Of a DNA stretch of 15,215 nt, positions 1 through 6,899 are shown piece after piece. The stretch's first letter is position 1; each line of letters begins with the position of its first letter. Location of the stretch: positions 1 through 15,215 of the forward strand of contig CALCEM010000035.1 in NCBI GenBank assembly GCA_937900285.1, read 5' to 3'. The notes beneath the pieces are model-generated. The model made no database searches. It saw nothing but the letters and a program-made list of their open reading frames with translations, and had not been told where the DNA came from. The DNA comes from an uncultured Fretibacterium sp. Lineage in GTDB: Bacteria > Synergistota > Synergistia > Synergistales > Aminobacteriaceae. The position numbers and the translations under genes are program-made.

Positions 1-2
1 AA

Positions 3-98
3 AATTTAGCGCGCGAAGGCCAAAAAGCAATAATTAAACGCTGCAATTTAGAAAAGTGTTGCAGAACTATTCAGGAAGGTTTAAACACGGACGCGTAA
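3..98 (+). CDS. 3' end of an unidentified gene (partial)
   Basis: An open frame enters from the left edge and stops at TAA 96-98, giving the last 31 residues of a protein. The tail is charged and cysteine-rich: it contains a Cys-x5-Cys-Cys arrangement (RCNLEKCCR) and ends in LNTDA. I do not recognise the family. The Cys residues could ligate a metal or be incidental. No Rho-independent hairpin is visible between this stop and the following transporter, so read-through from this gene into the transporter is possible. The call rests only on the uninterrupted frame with plausible composition, and it could be a chance frame. Confidence 0.4.
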   Translation, partial: NLAREGQKAIIKRCNLEKCCRTIQEGLNTDA

Positions 99-131
99 AT
101 AAATAAAATTATTAAGATATTTCAAGCCTTT

Positions 132-169
132 AAAATTGTGTATAATATATAAAATTTTTTTACAATTTT
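132..169 (+). promoter_or_regulatory. Putative promoter of the alanine symporter gene, with flanking inverted repeat
   Basis: A perfect TATAAT lies at 141-146, 45 bases before the start codon, in a very AT-rich stretch. No good -35 hexamer is visible at 16-18 bp spacing. The -10 box and the expected start point are bracketed by an 8-bp inverted repeat, AAAATTGT (132-139) and ACAATTTT (162-169), which could be an operator. The repeat is A/T-only apart from one G/C pair per arm, so chance is a real alternative. Confidence 0.4.
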
Positions 170-171
170 TT

Positions 172-176
172 AGGAG
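172..176 (+). promoter_or_regulatory. Shine-Dalgarno site with long spacer (symporter)
   Basis: AGGAG lies 15 nt before the ATG at 192, longer than the usual 5-9 nt. No in-frame ATG, GTG or TTG lies between; an in-frame TGA at 177-179 blocks any extension upstream, so 192 is the first usable start. Confidence 0.5.
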
Positions 177-191
177 TGAAAAACTTAAATT

Positions 192-1811
192 ATGAACATT
201 ATGGAAAAAATAATGTACGTAAACGGAATAGTAAATAATTTCGTTTGGGGTGCTCCAGTTTTAATTTTACTCGTTGGAACTGGAGTATATTTAACTTTAT
301 TATTGGGTCTCCCTCAATTTAGATATTTTCGCGCTTCATTGGCCGAAGTCTTTAGCTTTAGGAAAAAATCCGGTGAAGATAATTCAATAACTGCATTTGC
401 CGCAATGGCTACAGCGATGGCCGCTACTGTTGGAACTGGAAATGTTGCAGGAGTCGCTACAGCTTTACATTTGGGCGGTCCCGGCGCAATGGTTTGGATG
501 TTAATTTCTGCTCTGTTCGGAATGTGTACGAAATTTTCAGAAGTAGTTTTGGCCGTACATTTTAGACAAAAGGACGAGCACGGAGACTGGCGCGGAGGCA
601 CAATGTATATTCTCGAACATGGCGCAGGACAAAAATGGCTCGCAGTGTTATTTGCAATTTTCGCGTTTTTGGCTTCGTTCGGAATCGGTGCAGCTACTCA
701 AGCAAATTCAGCGGCTGAAGCTATGTCAATGGGCTGGGGAATAAATCATTTATATAGCGGAATAGCTATGGCGGTATTGGTCGGACTCGTAATAATCGGC
801 GGTTTAAAAAGTCTTTCAACAGTTACGACATATCTCGTCCCGTTTATGGCAATATTTTATATTGTCGGATCAATTTTCGTTCTCGTAACAAATTCCGCAC
901 AAATTCCCGGAGCAATTTCAAACGCTTTACATTTAGCTTTCAATAATCCCGCTCAAACATTGCCCGGAGCTTTGGCAGGCTGGGGAGTTAAAGAGGCCGT
1001 ACAAAGAGGTATCGCACGCGGAGTATTTTCTAATGAAGCTGGTATGGGTTCTGCTCCTATGGTTCACGCAACGGCAAGCGTAGAGCATCCAGTACAACAA
1101 GGATTTTACGGAATATTTGAAGTTTTCATGGACACGATCGTAATTTGTACGATGACAGCTCTCGTAGTTTTGACAACTGGAACTTTAACAAGCTCGCCGA
1201 ATTTAACTGGAGCGCAATTAACGTTACAGGCTTTTGAAAATGCTCTCGGTGCACCTGGAAAATATGTTTTATCGATTGGGTTATTATTATTTGCGTTCAC
1301 GACAATTTTGGGATGGTATTGGTATGCTGAAACCGCGATAACTTATTTATTTGGTGTATGGACAAAACCGATCATGAAAATTTTATGGGTCGTTATGATT
1401 TTGGTCGGAGCTGCCGGCGGTCAATTTTTAGGAACTCAAGGCAACCAGTTTTTAAATAACATTTGGGATATTTCCGACACGCTTAACGGTTTAATGGCTC
1501 TTCCGAACTTAATCGGACTTTTAATTTTATCGTTCACGTTAAAAAGAATTGTCGATGATTACGATCAAAAATTTGGGACTCCGGACGATGCAGCATTAAC
1601 GAACAGCCATAAAGTTTTATTATCTAAATTGCAGTATATGATAATCGGAACTTTGAGCGTAATTCTTGGAATAGTAGCATTTTTCGGCCACACAAATATT
1701 TTTTCAATAATCGCCGTAATATTTGGTTTGATTGCGTCATATAAAAAACAAACTTTATTTGGATTTATCGGGATTATTTTAGCAGTGGCTGCCGCGATGG
1801 TTTCGATGTAG
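192..1811 (+). CDS. Sodium:alanine symporter family (AGCS) amino-acid transporter with C-terminal membrane extension
   Basis: Inner-membrane secondary transporter expected to bring alanine and/or glycine into the cell with Na+ (or H+). The 539 residues show the AGCS hallmarks: the TAFAAMATAMAATVGTGN block (residues 67-84), a G-T-M-Y-I-L-E segment (136-142) and the signature RGIARGVFSNEAGMGSAP (272-289). There are about ten hydrophobic helices up to residue ~450. Family members usually end soon after the last of these, at roughly 440-480 residues. Here a polar linker (~455-480) is followed by two or three further hydrophobic segments (~483-498, 503-517, 520-537). The start at 192 is the first ATG; ATGs at codons 4 and 8 are alternatives. 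It is monocistronic, ending in a strong hairpin terminator. Family assignment is secure; the exact amino acid and ion are inferred. Confidence 0.95.
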   Translation: MNIMEKIMYVNGIVNNFVWGAPVLILLVGTGVYLTLLLGLPQFRYFRASLAEVFSFRKKSGEDNSITAFAAMATAMAATVGTGNVAGVATALHLGGPGAMVWMLISALFGMCTKFSEVVLAVHFRQKDEHGDWRGGTMYILEHGAGQKWLAVLFAIFAFLASFGIGAATQANSAAEAMSMGWGINHLYSGIAMAVLVGLVIIGGLKSLSTVTTYLVPFMAIFYIVGSIFVLVTNSAQIPGAISNALHLAFNNPAQTLPGALAGWGVKEAVQRGIARGVFSNEAGMGSAPMVHATASVEHPVQQGFYGIFEVFMDTIVICTMTALVVLTTGTLTSSPNLTGAQLTLQAFENALGAPGKYVLSIGLLLFAFTTILGWYWYAETAITYLFGVWTKPIMKILWVVMILVGAAGGQFLGTQGNQFLNNIWDISDTLNGLMALPNLIGLLILSFTLKRIVDDYDQKFGTPDDAALTNSHKVLLSKLQYMIIGTLSVILGIVAFFGHTNIFSIIAVIFGLIASYKKQTLFGFIGIILAVAAAMVSM

Positions 1812-1857
1812 ATTCAATATAAAAAATAAAAATTTAAGCTCAGAATAAAAATTAAAA

Positions 1858-1894
1858 TCCTCCTCAAAATTTAACGGGGAGGACATTTTTTTTT
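1858..1894. terminator. Bidirectional Rho-independent terminator between convergent genes
   Basis: Arms 1858-1865 and 1876-1883 form an 8-bp stem (TCCTCCTC with GGGGAGGA, one T-G wobble) around a 10-nt loop. On the + strand the stem is followed by T9 (1886-1894), ending the symporter transcript. Read on the minus strand it is followed by a T-rich run (TTTTAATTTTTATT), so it can also end the patatin transcript arriving from the other side. Confidence 0.85.
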
Positions 1895-1908
1895 ACTCTA
1901 TAAATTAT

Positions 1909-3990
1909 TTACGGCAACGGATAATGATCCCAAACTGGTACACCTAAGAAAAATCCAGCCTTAAATTCTTCAGAACCATACATCGCAGCTATTTTCATGT
2001 CAACAAAATTATTCGGAAAGTTAAACGCTAAACCCGTTTCCCAAGCTGCATCAACTTTTTTCCAGTCTTTGTCCATTGCATAACCGTAACTCATGAATAA
2101 TTCTCCGGCTACAATTCCCATCGCTGTACGGTTTAAAATTTTTCTAAATGCTAAATTTGTCCATACCATTCGCTCGGCTTCGATCGGATTATCTGCAACT
2201 GAATATAATTCTTCTGCTCCTCCTAAATATACAGCATGACTTCTCACGCTCATATCCCCCTCAGCAAATCCAGCCCTGAAATATGTACGCCAACGTTTTG
2301 AAACATCAAGAGGCTTAAAATAACTTAACCTGTAAATAATTTCATCAACATCAGGCCACCAAAAATTCATTTTCCAAGCATGACCGCTCGTTGGATCTGA
2401 AGGCATGTCCAGCGTATCATATTCCGCAAAAAATGCCGGGCCAACTGAATCACTGTCATCATTAAACGAAACAATATTACCGTCTACATGTTCATACGCT
2501 ACACCCAAACCCGCCCGAACATCTCCGATCTTGAATAATTTATTTATTCCGGCTGAATATCTGTCCCAATCATAATTATTTATTTCCCAGTTTTGTGCTG
2601 ATAAATTTATTTGCCATGCGTCCATCGGTTCCGGCGCAGTCTGATACGTCAAATCTATTCCGGGCTGTTCACCAATTTTTAAAACTCCTGAAACTGAATC
2701 ATAATCCGAAAATACTCCGCGTTTATTGCCTTTTAAATATAGCCACCTGTTTTTATGTAAATTTGTGGTGTAGCCCGAAATTCCTGCGCTTAATTCCGGT
2801 TTTTGACGCACATCTATTCTGACTAATACGTCACCGGATTCCGTCCGCCCAAGCTTATAGTCTGCCATCTCAATAGTTTGAGCCGTGCTTAATTGTTCCA
2901 TCGCTGAATCTATTTTTTCAACGTCCGCAGGTTTCCCGATCCATGATAAATATTCTTTGCGAGTCAGCTCCGCTAATTTATCCGGCAGGCCATGTACTTC
3001 AATTTCTCCGACAATATCACTCTCGCGACGGTCATCTTTTATCGTGAATAATATCGGCCCAGAATCAGATAAATTTTTTATTTCGTCAATTTTTTCCATC
3101 GCTGCTTCATAACCCAATTTTATAACTGAATCAGGATCATCAGCGTCCAACATTCCAAGCCCATCAACTTTCGGACGTAATAATATATCTGCTGCTTGGC
3201 CTTCTTCGTCAGTTGTGCGACGCATTAAAACCGTTAAAGCCTGGTTTATTACATCCATATATGAATTTACTTGAGCATCTGTTACTAGAGCATCCGAAAT
3301 ATCAACCGCAACTATTGGAATGCCGGGAAATAATTCCTGAGCTGTGAACACCGGTAAATTTGAAGTCACTCCGCCATCAACTAATAACCTGCCGTCAATT
3401 ACCCACGGTTCAAATAATGCAGGAATTGACATCGAAGCCCTCATCGCCGCCGCAATATTTCCGTCCGTTAATACAACTTTTTTCCCGGACTGTATATCCG
3501 TAGCAACTGCAGCATATGGTATAGGCAAATGATAAAAATCAGTTTCGTGAACATGCCTCATTAATTTCGAAAAATACATATATAATTTATCGCCCGTTAA
3601 AATTCCTTTAGGTCCGCGCTGTCCATTTTGTTTTTTATAAGTTAATGCGGGGATCGTGCTCGATTTAGCCCGGTGATCATTTCCCGTAAAAACGAACATC
3701 GGCCCGGTATTTTCGGATAATAATGCGGGTAAATCCAATTCATGAATAATTCTGCGCATCTCTTCAGTGCTGTAACCGCTCGCACGTAAAGCTCCCATTA
3801 ATGATCCCATGCTCGTGCCGACAATTCCTATAACTTGTACGCCATGCTGCTCTAATGCTTCCATTACGCCCAAATGCGCAAAACCCTTCGTGCCTCCGCC
3901 AGATAAAACTAAAATTACACCGGCTTCAGATTTAAAGGGCGATAAAAATATTACGCTGAATAAAATTAATATGTTTATGAATTTCCGCAT
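1909..3990 (-). CDS. Patatin-like phospholipase fused to POTRA and outer-membrane beta-barrel (PlpD / type Vd autotransporter-like)
   Basis: Predicted lipid acyl hydrolase attached to its own outer-membrane translocator. From the ATG at 3990 (693 aa) there is a signal peptide (residues 1-24, hydrophobic core ending in SEAG). The patatin domain follows (~25-300): oxyanion loop GGGTKG (31-36), nucleophile motif GTSMG with Ser60, and dyad motif DGG with Asp205. A POTRA-like segment (~325-396) leads into a long stretch of alternating aromatic and polar strands (~400-693) typical of Omp85-type barrels. This order matches Pseudomonas PlpD. The last strand ends ...GVPVW and is followed by six more residues, so the usual terminal aromatic is not at the very C-terminus. 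A longer frame begins at TTG 4014, but that TTG immediately precedes the GAGGAG ribosome site, so 3990 is preferred. It lies downstream of cheX beyond a terminator-like hairpin. Domain assignment is strong; the substrate is unknown. Confidence 0.9.
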   Translation of the reverse strand: MRKFINILILFSVIFLSPFKSEAGVILVLSGGGTKGFAHLGVMEALEQHGVQVIGIVGTSMGSLMGALRASGYSTEEMRRIIHELDLPALLSENTGPMFVFTGNDHRAKSSTIPALTYKKQNGQRGPKGILTGDKLYMYFSKLMRHVHETDFYHLPIPYAAVATDIQSGKKVVLTDGNIAAAMRASMSIPALFEPWVIDGRLLVDGGVTSNLPVFTAQELFPGIPIVAVDISDALVTDAQVNSYMDVINQALTVLMRRTTDEEGQAADILLRPKVDGLGMLDADDPDSVIKLGYEAAMEKIDEIKNLSDSGPILFTIKDDRRESDIVGEIEVHGLPDKLAELTRKEYLSWIGKPADVEKIDSAMEQLSTAQTIEMADYKLGRTESGDVLVRIDVRQKPELSAGISGYTTNLHKNRWLYLKGNKRGVFSDYDSVSGVLKIGEQPGIDLTYQTAPEPMDAWQINLSAQNWEINNYDWDRYSAGINKLFKIGDVRAGLGVAYEHVDGNIVSFNDDSDSVGPAFFAEYDTLDMPSDPTSGHAWKMNFWWPDVDEIIYRLSYFKPLDVSKRWRTYFRAGFAEGDMSVRSHAVYLGGAEELYSVADNPIEAERMVWTNLAFRKILNRTAMGIVAGELFMSYGYAMDKDWKKVDAAWETGLAFNFPNNFVDMKIAAMYGSEEFKAGFFLGVPVWDHYPLP

Positions 3991-4004
3991 GATATAAAAA
4001 TTTA

Positions 4005-4009
4005 CTCCT
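4005..4009 (-). promoter_or_regulatory. Shine-Dalgarno site that decides the patatin start
   Basis: On the minus strand AGGAG occupies 4009-4005, 14 nt before the ATG at 3990. A TTG in the same frame at 4014 lies directly upstream of the site and cannot use it, which argues for the ATG start and places the signal peptide at the true N-terminus. Confidence 0.6.
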
Positions 4010-4020
4010 CGCAAACAAAA

Positions 4021-4059
4021 TAAAAACGGCTCAGATTTTATAAATTACATTCCGAACCG
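4021..4059 (-). terminator. Rho-independent terminator downstream of cheX (or attenuator before the patatin gene)
   Basis: Read on the minus strand, CGGTTCGGA (4059-4051) pairs fully with TCTGAGCCG (4035-4027), giving 9 bp with two G-T wobbles and a 15-nt loop. TTTTTATTTTG follows. It lies 54-92 nt after the cheX stop and 30 nt before the patatin start codon, so it either ends the cheX transcript or limits read-through into the patatin gene. Confidence 0.7.
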
Positions 4060-4112
4060 CCGAACAAAAATTAAAATTAAATACATTCTCAAATTAAATT
4101 ATTATAAAAATC

Positions 4113-4604
4113 CTAATCAATTTTAAACGATAACGCCAAATATAATCCCCCTGAAGGTTGAAGCATAAACGGCAATGTAAAACTTTTCATTTCAGGATTT
4201 TCCTTCGTTACAGTCTGAACAGCACTGCCCGTAATTAATTGAGGCGGAGTAACATCGACCGTTCCGAGCGAACTGCGAACTAAAGCACGACCGCCGATCA
4301 TATTCGATAATTCTCCGATTACGCTCATCGAAACATCATCGCCTATTTTCGGATGAATCATTCCGCCCGACATCGTTAAAATAATATTTTGAAATGCGCT
4401 CTCATCAAGCATAATTATTATTGTTCCGCGTGAACCTGCTCCGACAACTCCTATTACTGCAGCTGTTGAAATTTCAGGGACTTTTATGCCTGGCGAAACT
4501 TTAGATTTATCGAGAGCTATATTCAGGCCGACATCATGCCCTACGGATAACACCGCCGAAGCAAAACTATTTACTAAAGCTACAAGTTTATCCATGTTAG
4601 CCAT
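4113..4604 (-). CDS. cheX: CheX-type chemotaxis phosphatase
   Basis: Cytoplasmic phosphatase expected to dephosphorylate CheY-P and so reset the chemotaxis signal. The 163-residue single-domain protein carries the CheX/CheC/FliY active-site pattern E-x-x-N in SVIGELSNMIGGRA (Glu98, Asn101), preceded by the IGDD segment (87-90) that commonly leads into it. CheX has one such site, whereas CheC usually has two; only one is seen here. Length fits the family. No other chemotaxis or flagellar gene is visible in the window, so its partners must be elsewhere. It follows the RuvX-like gene by 68 nt, and a hairpin terminator lies downstream. The ATG at 4604 is directly preceded by an in-frame TAA, so no longer start exists; ATG at codon 4 is an alternative. 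Assignment is confident. Confidence 0.9.
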   Translation of the reverse strand: MANMDKLVALVNSFASAVLSVGHDVGLNIALDKSKVSPGIKVPEISTAAVIGVVGAGSRGTIIIMLDESAFQNIILTMSGGMIHPKIGDDVSMSVIGELSNMIGGRALVRSSLGTVDVTPPQLITGSAVQTVTKENPEMKSFTLPFMLQPSGGLYLALSFKID

Positions 4605-4617
4605 TTAAAATTTAAAT

Positions 4618-4625
4618 TCACCTCT
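4618..4625 (-). promoter_or_regulatory. Shine-Dalgarno site with long spacer (cheX)
   Basis: AGAGGTGA (4625-4618 on the minus strand) is a strong match to the anti-SD, but AGAGG lies 16 nt before the ATG at 4604. Because TAA sits directly before that ATG in frame, no upstream start can shorten the spacing. Confidence 0.55.
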
Positions 4626-4666
4626 GACGAAATTTTTTAAAGGATATAAATCTATAATTTGAGGCT

Positions 4667-4672
4667 ATTATA
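4667..4672 (-). promoter_or_regulatory. Putative -10 box for cheX, directly after the upstream gene's stop codon
   Basis: Minus-strand TATAAT (4672-4667) begins immediately after the TAG stop (4675-4673) of the RuvX-like gene and lies 62 nt before the cheX start. No convincing -35 is seen, so cheX may also be co-transcribed from upstream. Confidence 0.3.
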
Positions 4673-5146
4673 CTATAATTCAAAATTTTTTATGCCACGT
4701 AAAGCAATAACCCAAGCCGCTAAATCATCAACATCACGTCCGGGTGAACGTAATTTTTCAGGAATAAATTTTAATAAAAATCCAGGCTTATGAATTTTCC
4801 AATATAAATTTTTTGCTTCAATCGTTGAATTTTTTTCATCAATTACCATCATTCGGCCATGTCCAAATTCTTGAATAATTTTTATTAAATCATGACTGTG
4901 CGTGCCGTTGCCTATAAAAATTAATTGCAAATCAGAATTATTTTCCGGGATATGACCTTCAATAATATAATTTAACAGCTCCCAAAATTCGCTGGTCTTA
5001 ATAATATTTATAAATTTATTTACGTTGCGTTTATGAAAAATCCCGGAGCATATTAGATCACCACTAAAATTAACGAACGCAAAGCCTATTTTATCGCGGC
5101 CGGGATCAATGCCTAAAATTAATTTATTTTTATTTTTATCTGTCAT
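4673..5146 (-). CDS. RuvX/YqgF- or RuvC-like RNase H-fold nuclease homologue
   Basis: A 157-residue protein with the layout of small RNase H-fold resolvases and pre-16S rRNA nucleases. The first acidic strand is LILGIDPGRDKIGFAFV (Asp14). A central strand ends in IGNGTHSHD (79-86). VIDEKNSTIEA (101-111) resembles the RuvX/YqgF VDER-TT-EA block (Glu104), and RDVDDLAAWVIAL (137-149) resembles the C-terminal D-s-L-A-A block (Asp141). All expected acidic residues are therefore present, which suggests an active metal-dependent nuclease. I cannot say whether it is the housekeeping YqgF or a lineage-specific relative. It sits between the acyltransferase (43 nt) and cheX (68 nt) in one direction, with no terminator between. 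Start ATG 5146 is preceded by GGGTGA. The fold is a good call; the cellular role is uncertain. Confidence 0.75.
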   Translation of the reverse strand: MTDKNKNKLILGIDPGRDKIGFAFVNFSGDLICSGIFHKRNVNKFINIIKTSEFWELLNYIIEGHIPENNSDLQLIFIGNGTHSHDLIKIIQEFGHGRMMVIDEKNSTIEAKNLYWKIHKPGFLLKFIPEKLRSPGRDVDDLAAWVIALRGIKNFEL

Positions 5147-5189
5147 TTTGGATTATTCACCCATTAAAATTTTATTTTATATAACGCAA

Positions 5190-6056
5190 TTATTTTAAAT
5201 TTTTCCTCGCAGCATATTCCCATTTATCCAAAAGCCAAAGCCATTGATCAGGGAATTTTTTTATCCAGCTCTCAATTATTTTATTGCATGTATCTAAACA
5301 AGTTTTTATATCATCGTCAGGTTTAAATTTATCGCTCAAAACTTCGTTAATAATAATATGATGCTTCGTAAAATCTTTTTCATCACGGTAAAATAAAGCC
5401 GGAACTATTGGCGAACCAAATTTTTTATATAATTTTATAATTCCTTCGTGAGTGCTCGCGGGCATGTTAAAAAAATTCGTAATAACTCCGTCCGAACGCG
5501 CATCCAAATCCTGCAAAATAATAATTATTCCGTTCTCCTTGAGAGTTTTAAAAATTTTCCGCATATCTCTGCCTTTATCTTTTATCATGTTCATTCCGGC
5601 CGTTTGAGTTCGTTTTGACATTATGAAATTTTCAATATAATTTTTTTGCGGCGTGTATATCGGAGTCAATTTAAAACCTTCGAGAGTTGTGCGCGCTCCG
5701 GCAATTTCCCAATTATCAAGATGAGCGATCATTAATATAACGCCTTTATTTCTTGCTTGAGCATCCCTCAAAACTTTTATTGATTCCGGAGAAAATTCTA
5801 CTAAATTTTTTATGTTCGGCATCAATTTTTCAAGCCGTATAAATTCGATAGCTGAACGAGAAATATTTATATATGAGTTTAAAATAATTTTCCGCGCGTT
5901 AGTTATTCCAGTTCCGAGAGCTTTAACGCAACGTGATTCGCAGACATCGACTTTTTTCCAGCTCAACAGCCAAAATATTCTGCCCAAAAATCCACCGAAA
6001 TATAACGCTAATTTATGAGGCATTAAACAAATTAAATTAATTAAAAAATTTATCAT
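5190..6056 (-). CDS. Lipid A biosynthesis acyltransferase (LpxL/HtrB family)
   Basis: Membrane-anchored acyltransferase expected to add a secondary acyl chain to lipid A from acyl-ACP at the cytoplasmic face of the inner membrane. The 288-residue protein starts with a hydrophobic anchor (MINFLINLICLMPHKLALYFGG) and has the catalytic H-x4-E motif in AHLDNWEIAG (His112, Glu117). It also has the family's later LQDLDARSDGV and FFNMPASTHEG blocks, and ends in the usual WLWLLDKWEY-type tryptophan-rich motif. The frame stays open upstream to 6149, but that extension would overlap the divergent prepilin peptidase and adds no family-like sequence, so the ATG at 6056 is chosen. No Shine-Dalgarno precedes this ATG. 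It heads the minus-strand group leading to the RuvX-like gene and cheX. It is evidence for LPS in this organism; which acyl position it serves cannot be told. Confidence 0.88.
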   Translation of the reverse strand: MINFLINLICLMPHKLALYFGGFLGRIFWLLSWKKVDVCESRCVKALGTGITNARKIILNSYINISRSAIEFIRLEKLMPNIKNLVEFSPESIKVLRDAQARNKGVILMIAHLDNWEIAGARTTLEGFKLTPIYTPQKNYIENFIMSKRTQTAGMNMIKDKGRDMRKIFKTLKENGIIIILQDLDARSDGVITNFFNMPASTHEGIIKLYKKFGSPIVPALFYRDEKDFTKHHIIINEVLSDKFKPDDDIKTCLDTCNKIIESWIKKFPDQWLWLLDKWEYAARKNLK

Positions 6057-6076
6057 GATTGAATATAATATCACGC
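6041..6076. promoter_or_regulatory. Very short divergent promoter region, probably leaderless transcription
   Basis: Only 20 bp (6057-6076) separate the start codons of the divergent acyltransferase and prepilin peptidase genes. On the + strand TTAAAA (6041-6046) and a perfect TATAAT (6064-6069) are 17 bp apart. The expected start point, about 7 nt after the -10, falls at or beside the ATG at 6077, implying little or no leader. Neither start has a Shine-Dalgarno. On the minus strand TATTAT (6070-6065) overlaps the same box and would place the start within a few nt of the ATG at 6056, but its -35 is poor. Confidence 0.55.
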
Positions 6077-6853
6077 ATGAAAAACGAATTATTAATATTT
6101 TCCGGAATATTGGGCGCAAGTTTAGGATCATTTTTAAACGTCGTAGCACATCGGAGCATCATGGGGCGTTCATGGTTTGGAGCTTCCCGCTCTGAATGTG
6201 AGGCGTGTCATAAAATTTTGAAATGGTATGAATTAATTCCGATAATTTCATATTTAATTCAATTTGGACGCTGCAGAAATTGTCATGAAAAAATTTCTAT
6301 TAGATATTTACTCGTCGAAATAATTGGGCTGTGTGCTGGAATAATAATTTATTTAAAATTTAAAATCTCGTTTGAATATTTTATCGCGTTAATTGGGTTC
6401 AGCAGTTTTTTATTAAATTCGTTGACTGATATTGAAACAGGAGATGTGTTTGATTTATATGCTTTAACACCTGGCGTGACGTGTTTAATAATAAAATTAT
6501 TTTTGGGCTTGAATATTTTTCTCGATGGAGTTTACGGAATGTGCGCGGGATTTTTAATATTTGCGTTAATAATTTTGCTGACACGTGGCGGAATGGGTTG
6601 GGGGGATGCTACGTTCATGGCCGGAGCTGGCGGTGTGTTGGGATTAAAATTTATATTACTGGGTTTTTATCTTGGGATAATGCTCGGAGGATTTTGCGTA
6701 ATAATTTTATTGCTGATTGGTAAAATACATTTAGGGAGGGGCGAGAAAATATTTTTAGTTCCGTTCTTAGCAATCGGGAATTTTACAGCGATGATTTACG
6801 GGAATGAAATATTAAAATTTTTGGGATATGACGTATTAATACAAATGATTTAA
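6077..6853 (+). CDS. Prepilin peptidase (type IV leader peptidase / N-methyltransferase, PilD family)
   Basis: Inner-membrane aspartyl protease that cleaves the leader of type IV pilins or pseudopilins and methylates the new N-terminus. From ATG 6077 it is 258 aa. The N-terminal region has GASLGSFLNVVAHR, matching the PilD G-S-F-L-N-V pattern. The zinc-binding pair C-x2-C (41-44, 66-69) marks the full bifunctional form. The first catalytic Asp is in LTDIETGD (Asp118) and the second in GGMGWGDATF (Asp177). The protein ends with a VPFLAIG segment (228-234) like the family consensus, and about seven to eight hydrophobic helices are visible. A TTG codon 18 nt upstream is in frame, but it lies before the -10 box and so is unlikely as a start. 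No pilin or secretion gene is adjacent, so its substrates are encoded elsewhere. The glycosyltransferase follows after 46 nt. Confidence 0.92.
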   Translation: MKNELLIFSGILGASLGSFLNVVAHRSIMGRSWFGASRSECEACHKILKWYELIPIISYLIQFGRCRNCHEKISIRYLLVEIIGLCAGIIIYLKFKISFEYFIALIGFSSFLLNSLTDIETGDVFDLYALTPGVTCLIIKLFLGLNIFLDGVYGMCAGFLIFALIILLTRGGMGWGDATFMAGAGGVLGLKFILLGFYLGIMLGGFCVIILLLIGKIHLGRGEKIFLVPFLAIGNFTAMIYGNEILKFLGYDVLIQMI

Positions 6854-6862
6854 TTTAAATAA

Positions 6863-6871
6863 TGCTATAAT
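6863..6871 (+). promoter_or_regulatory. Extended -10 promoter for the glycosyltransferase
   Basis: TGCTATAAT is a perfect extended -10 element located 28 nt before the ATG at 6900 and just after the prepilin peptidase stop. It predicts a leader of about 20 nt. The -35 is weak, which is tolerated with an extended -10. The leader contains only GGG as a possible ribosome site. Confidence 0.5.
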
Positions 6872-6899
6872 TTCGAAAAAATAAATAATAAACGGGTTG

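Noticed and set aside
314..601. 95-codon minus-strand open frame
   Set aside because: It is antisense to the conserved AGCS signature region and has no start signals.
6057..6149. N-terminal extension of the lipid A acyltransferase frame by 31 codons
   Set aside because: It would overlap the prepilin peptidase coding region on the other strand, adds no family-like sequence, and the ATG at 6056 gives the usual N-terminal anchor.
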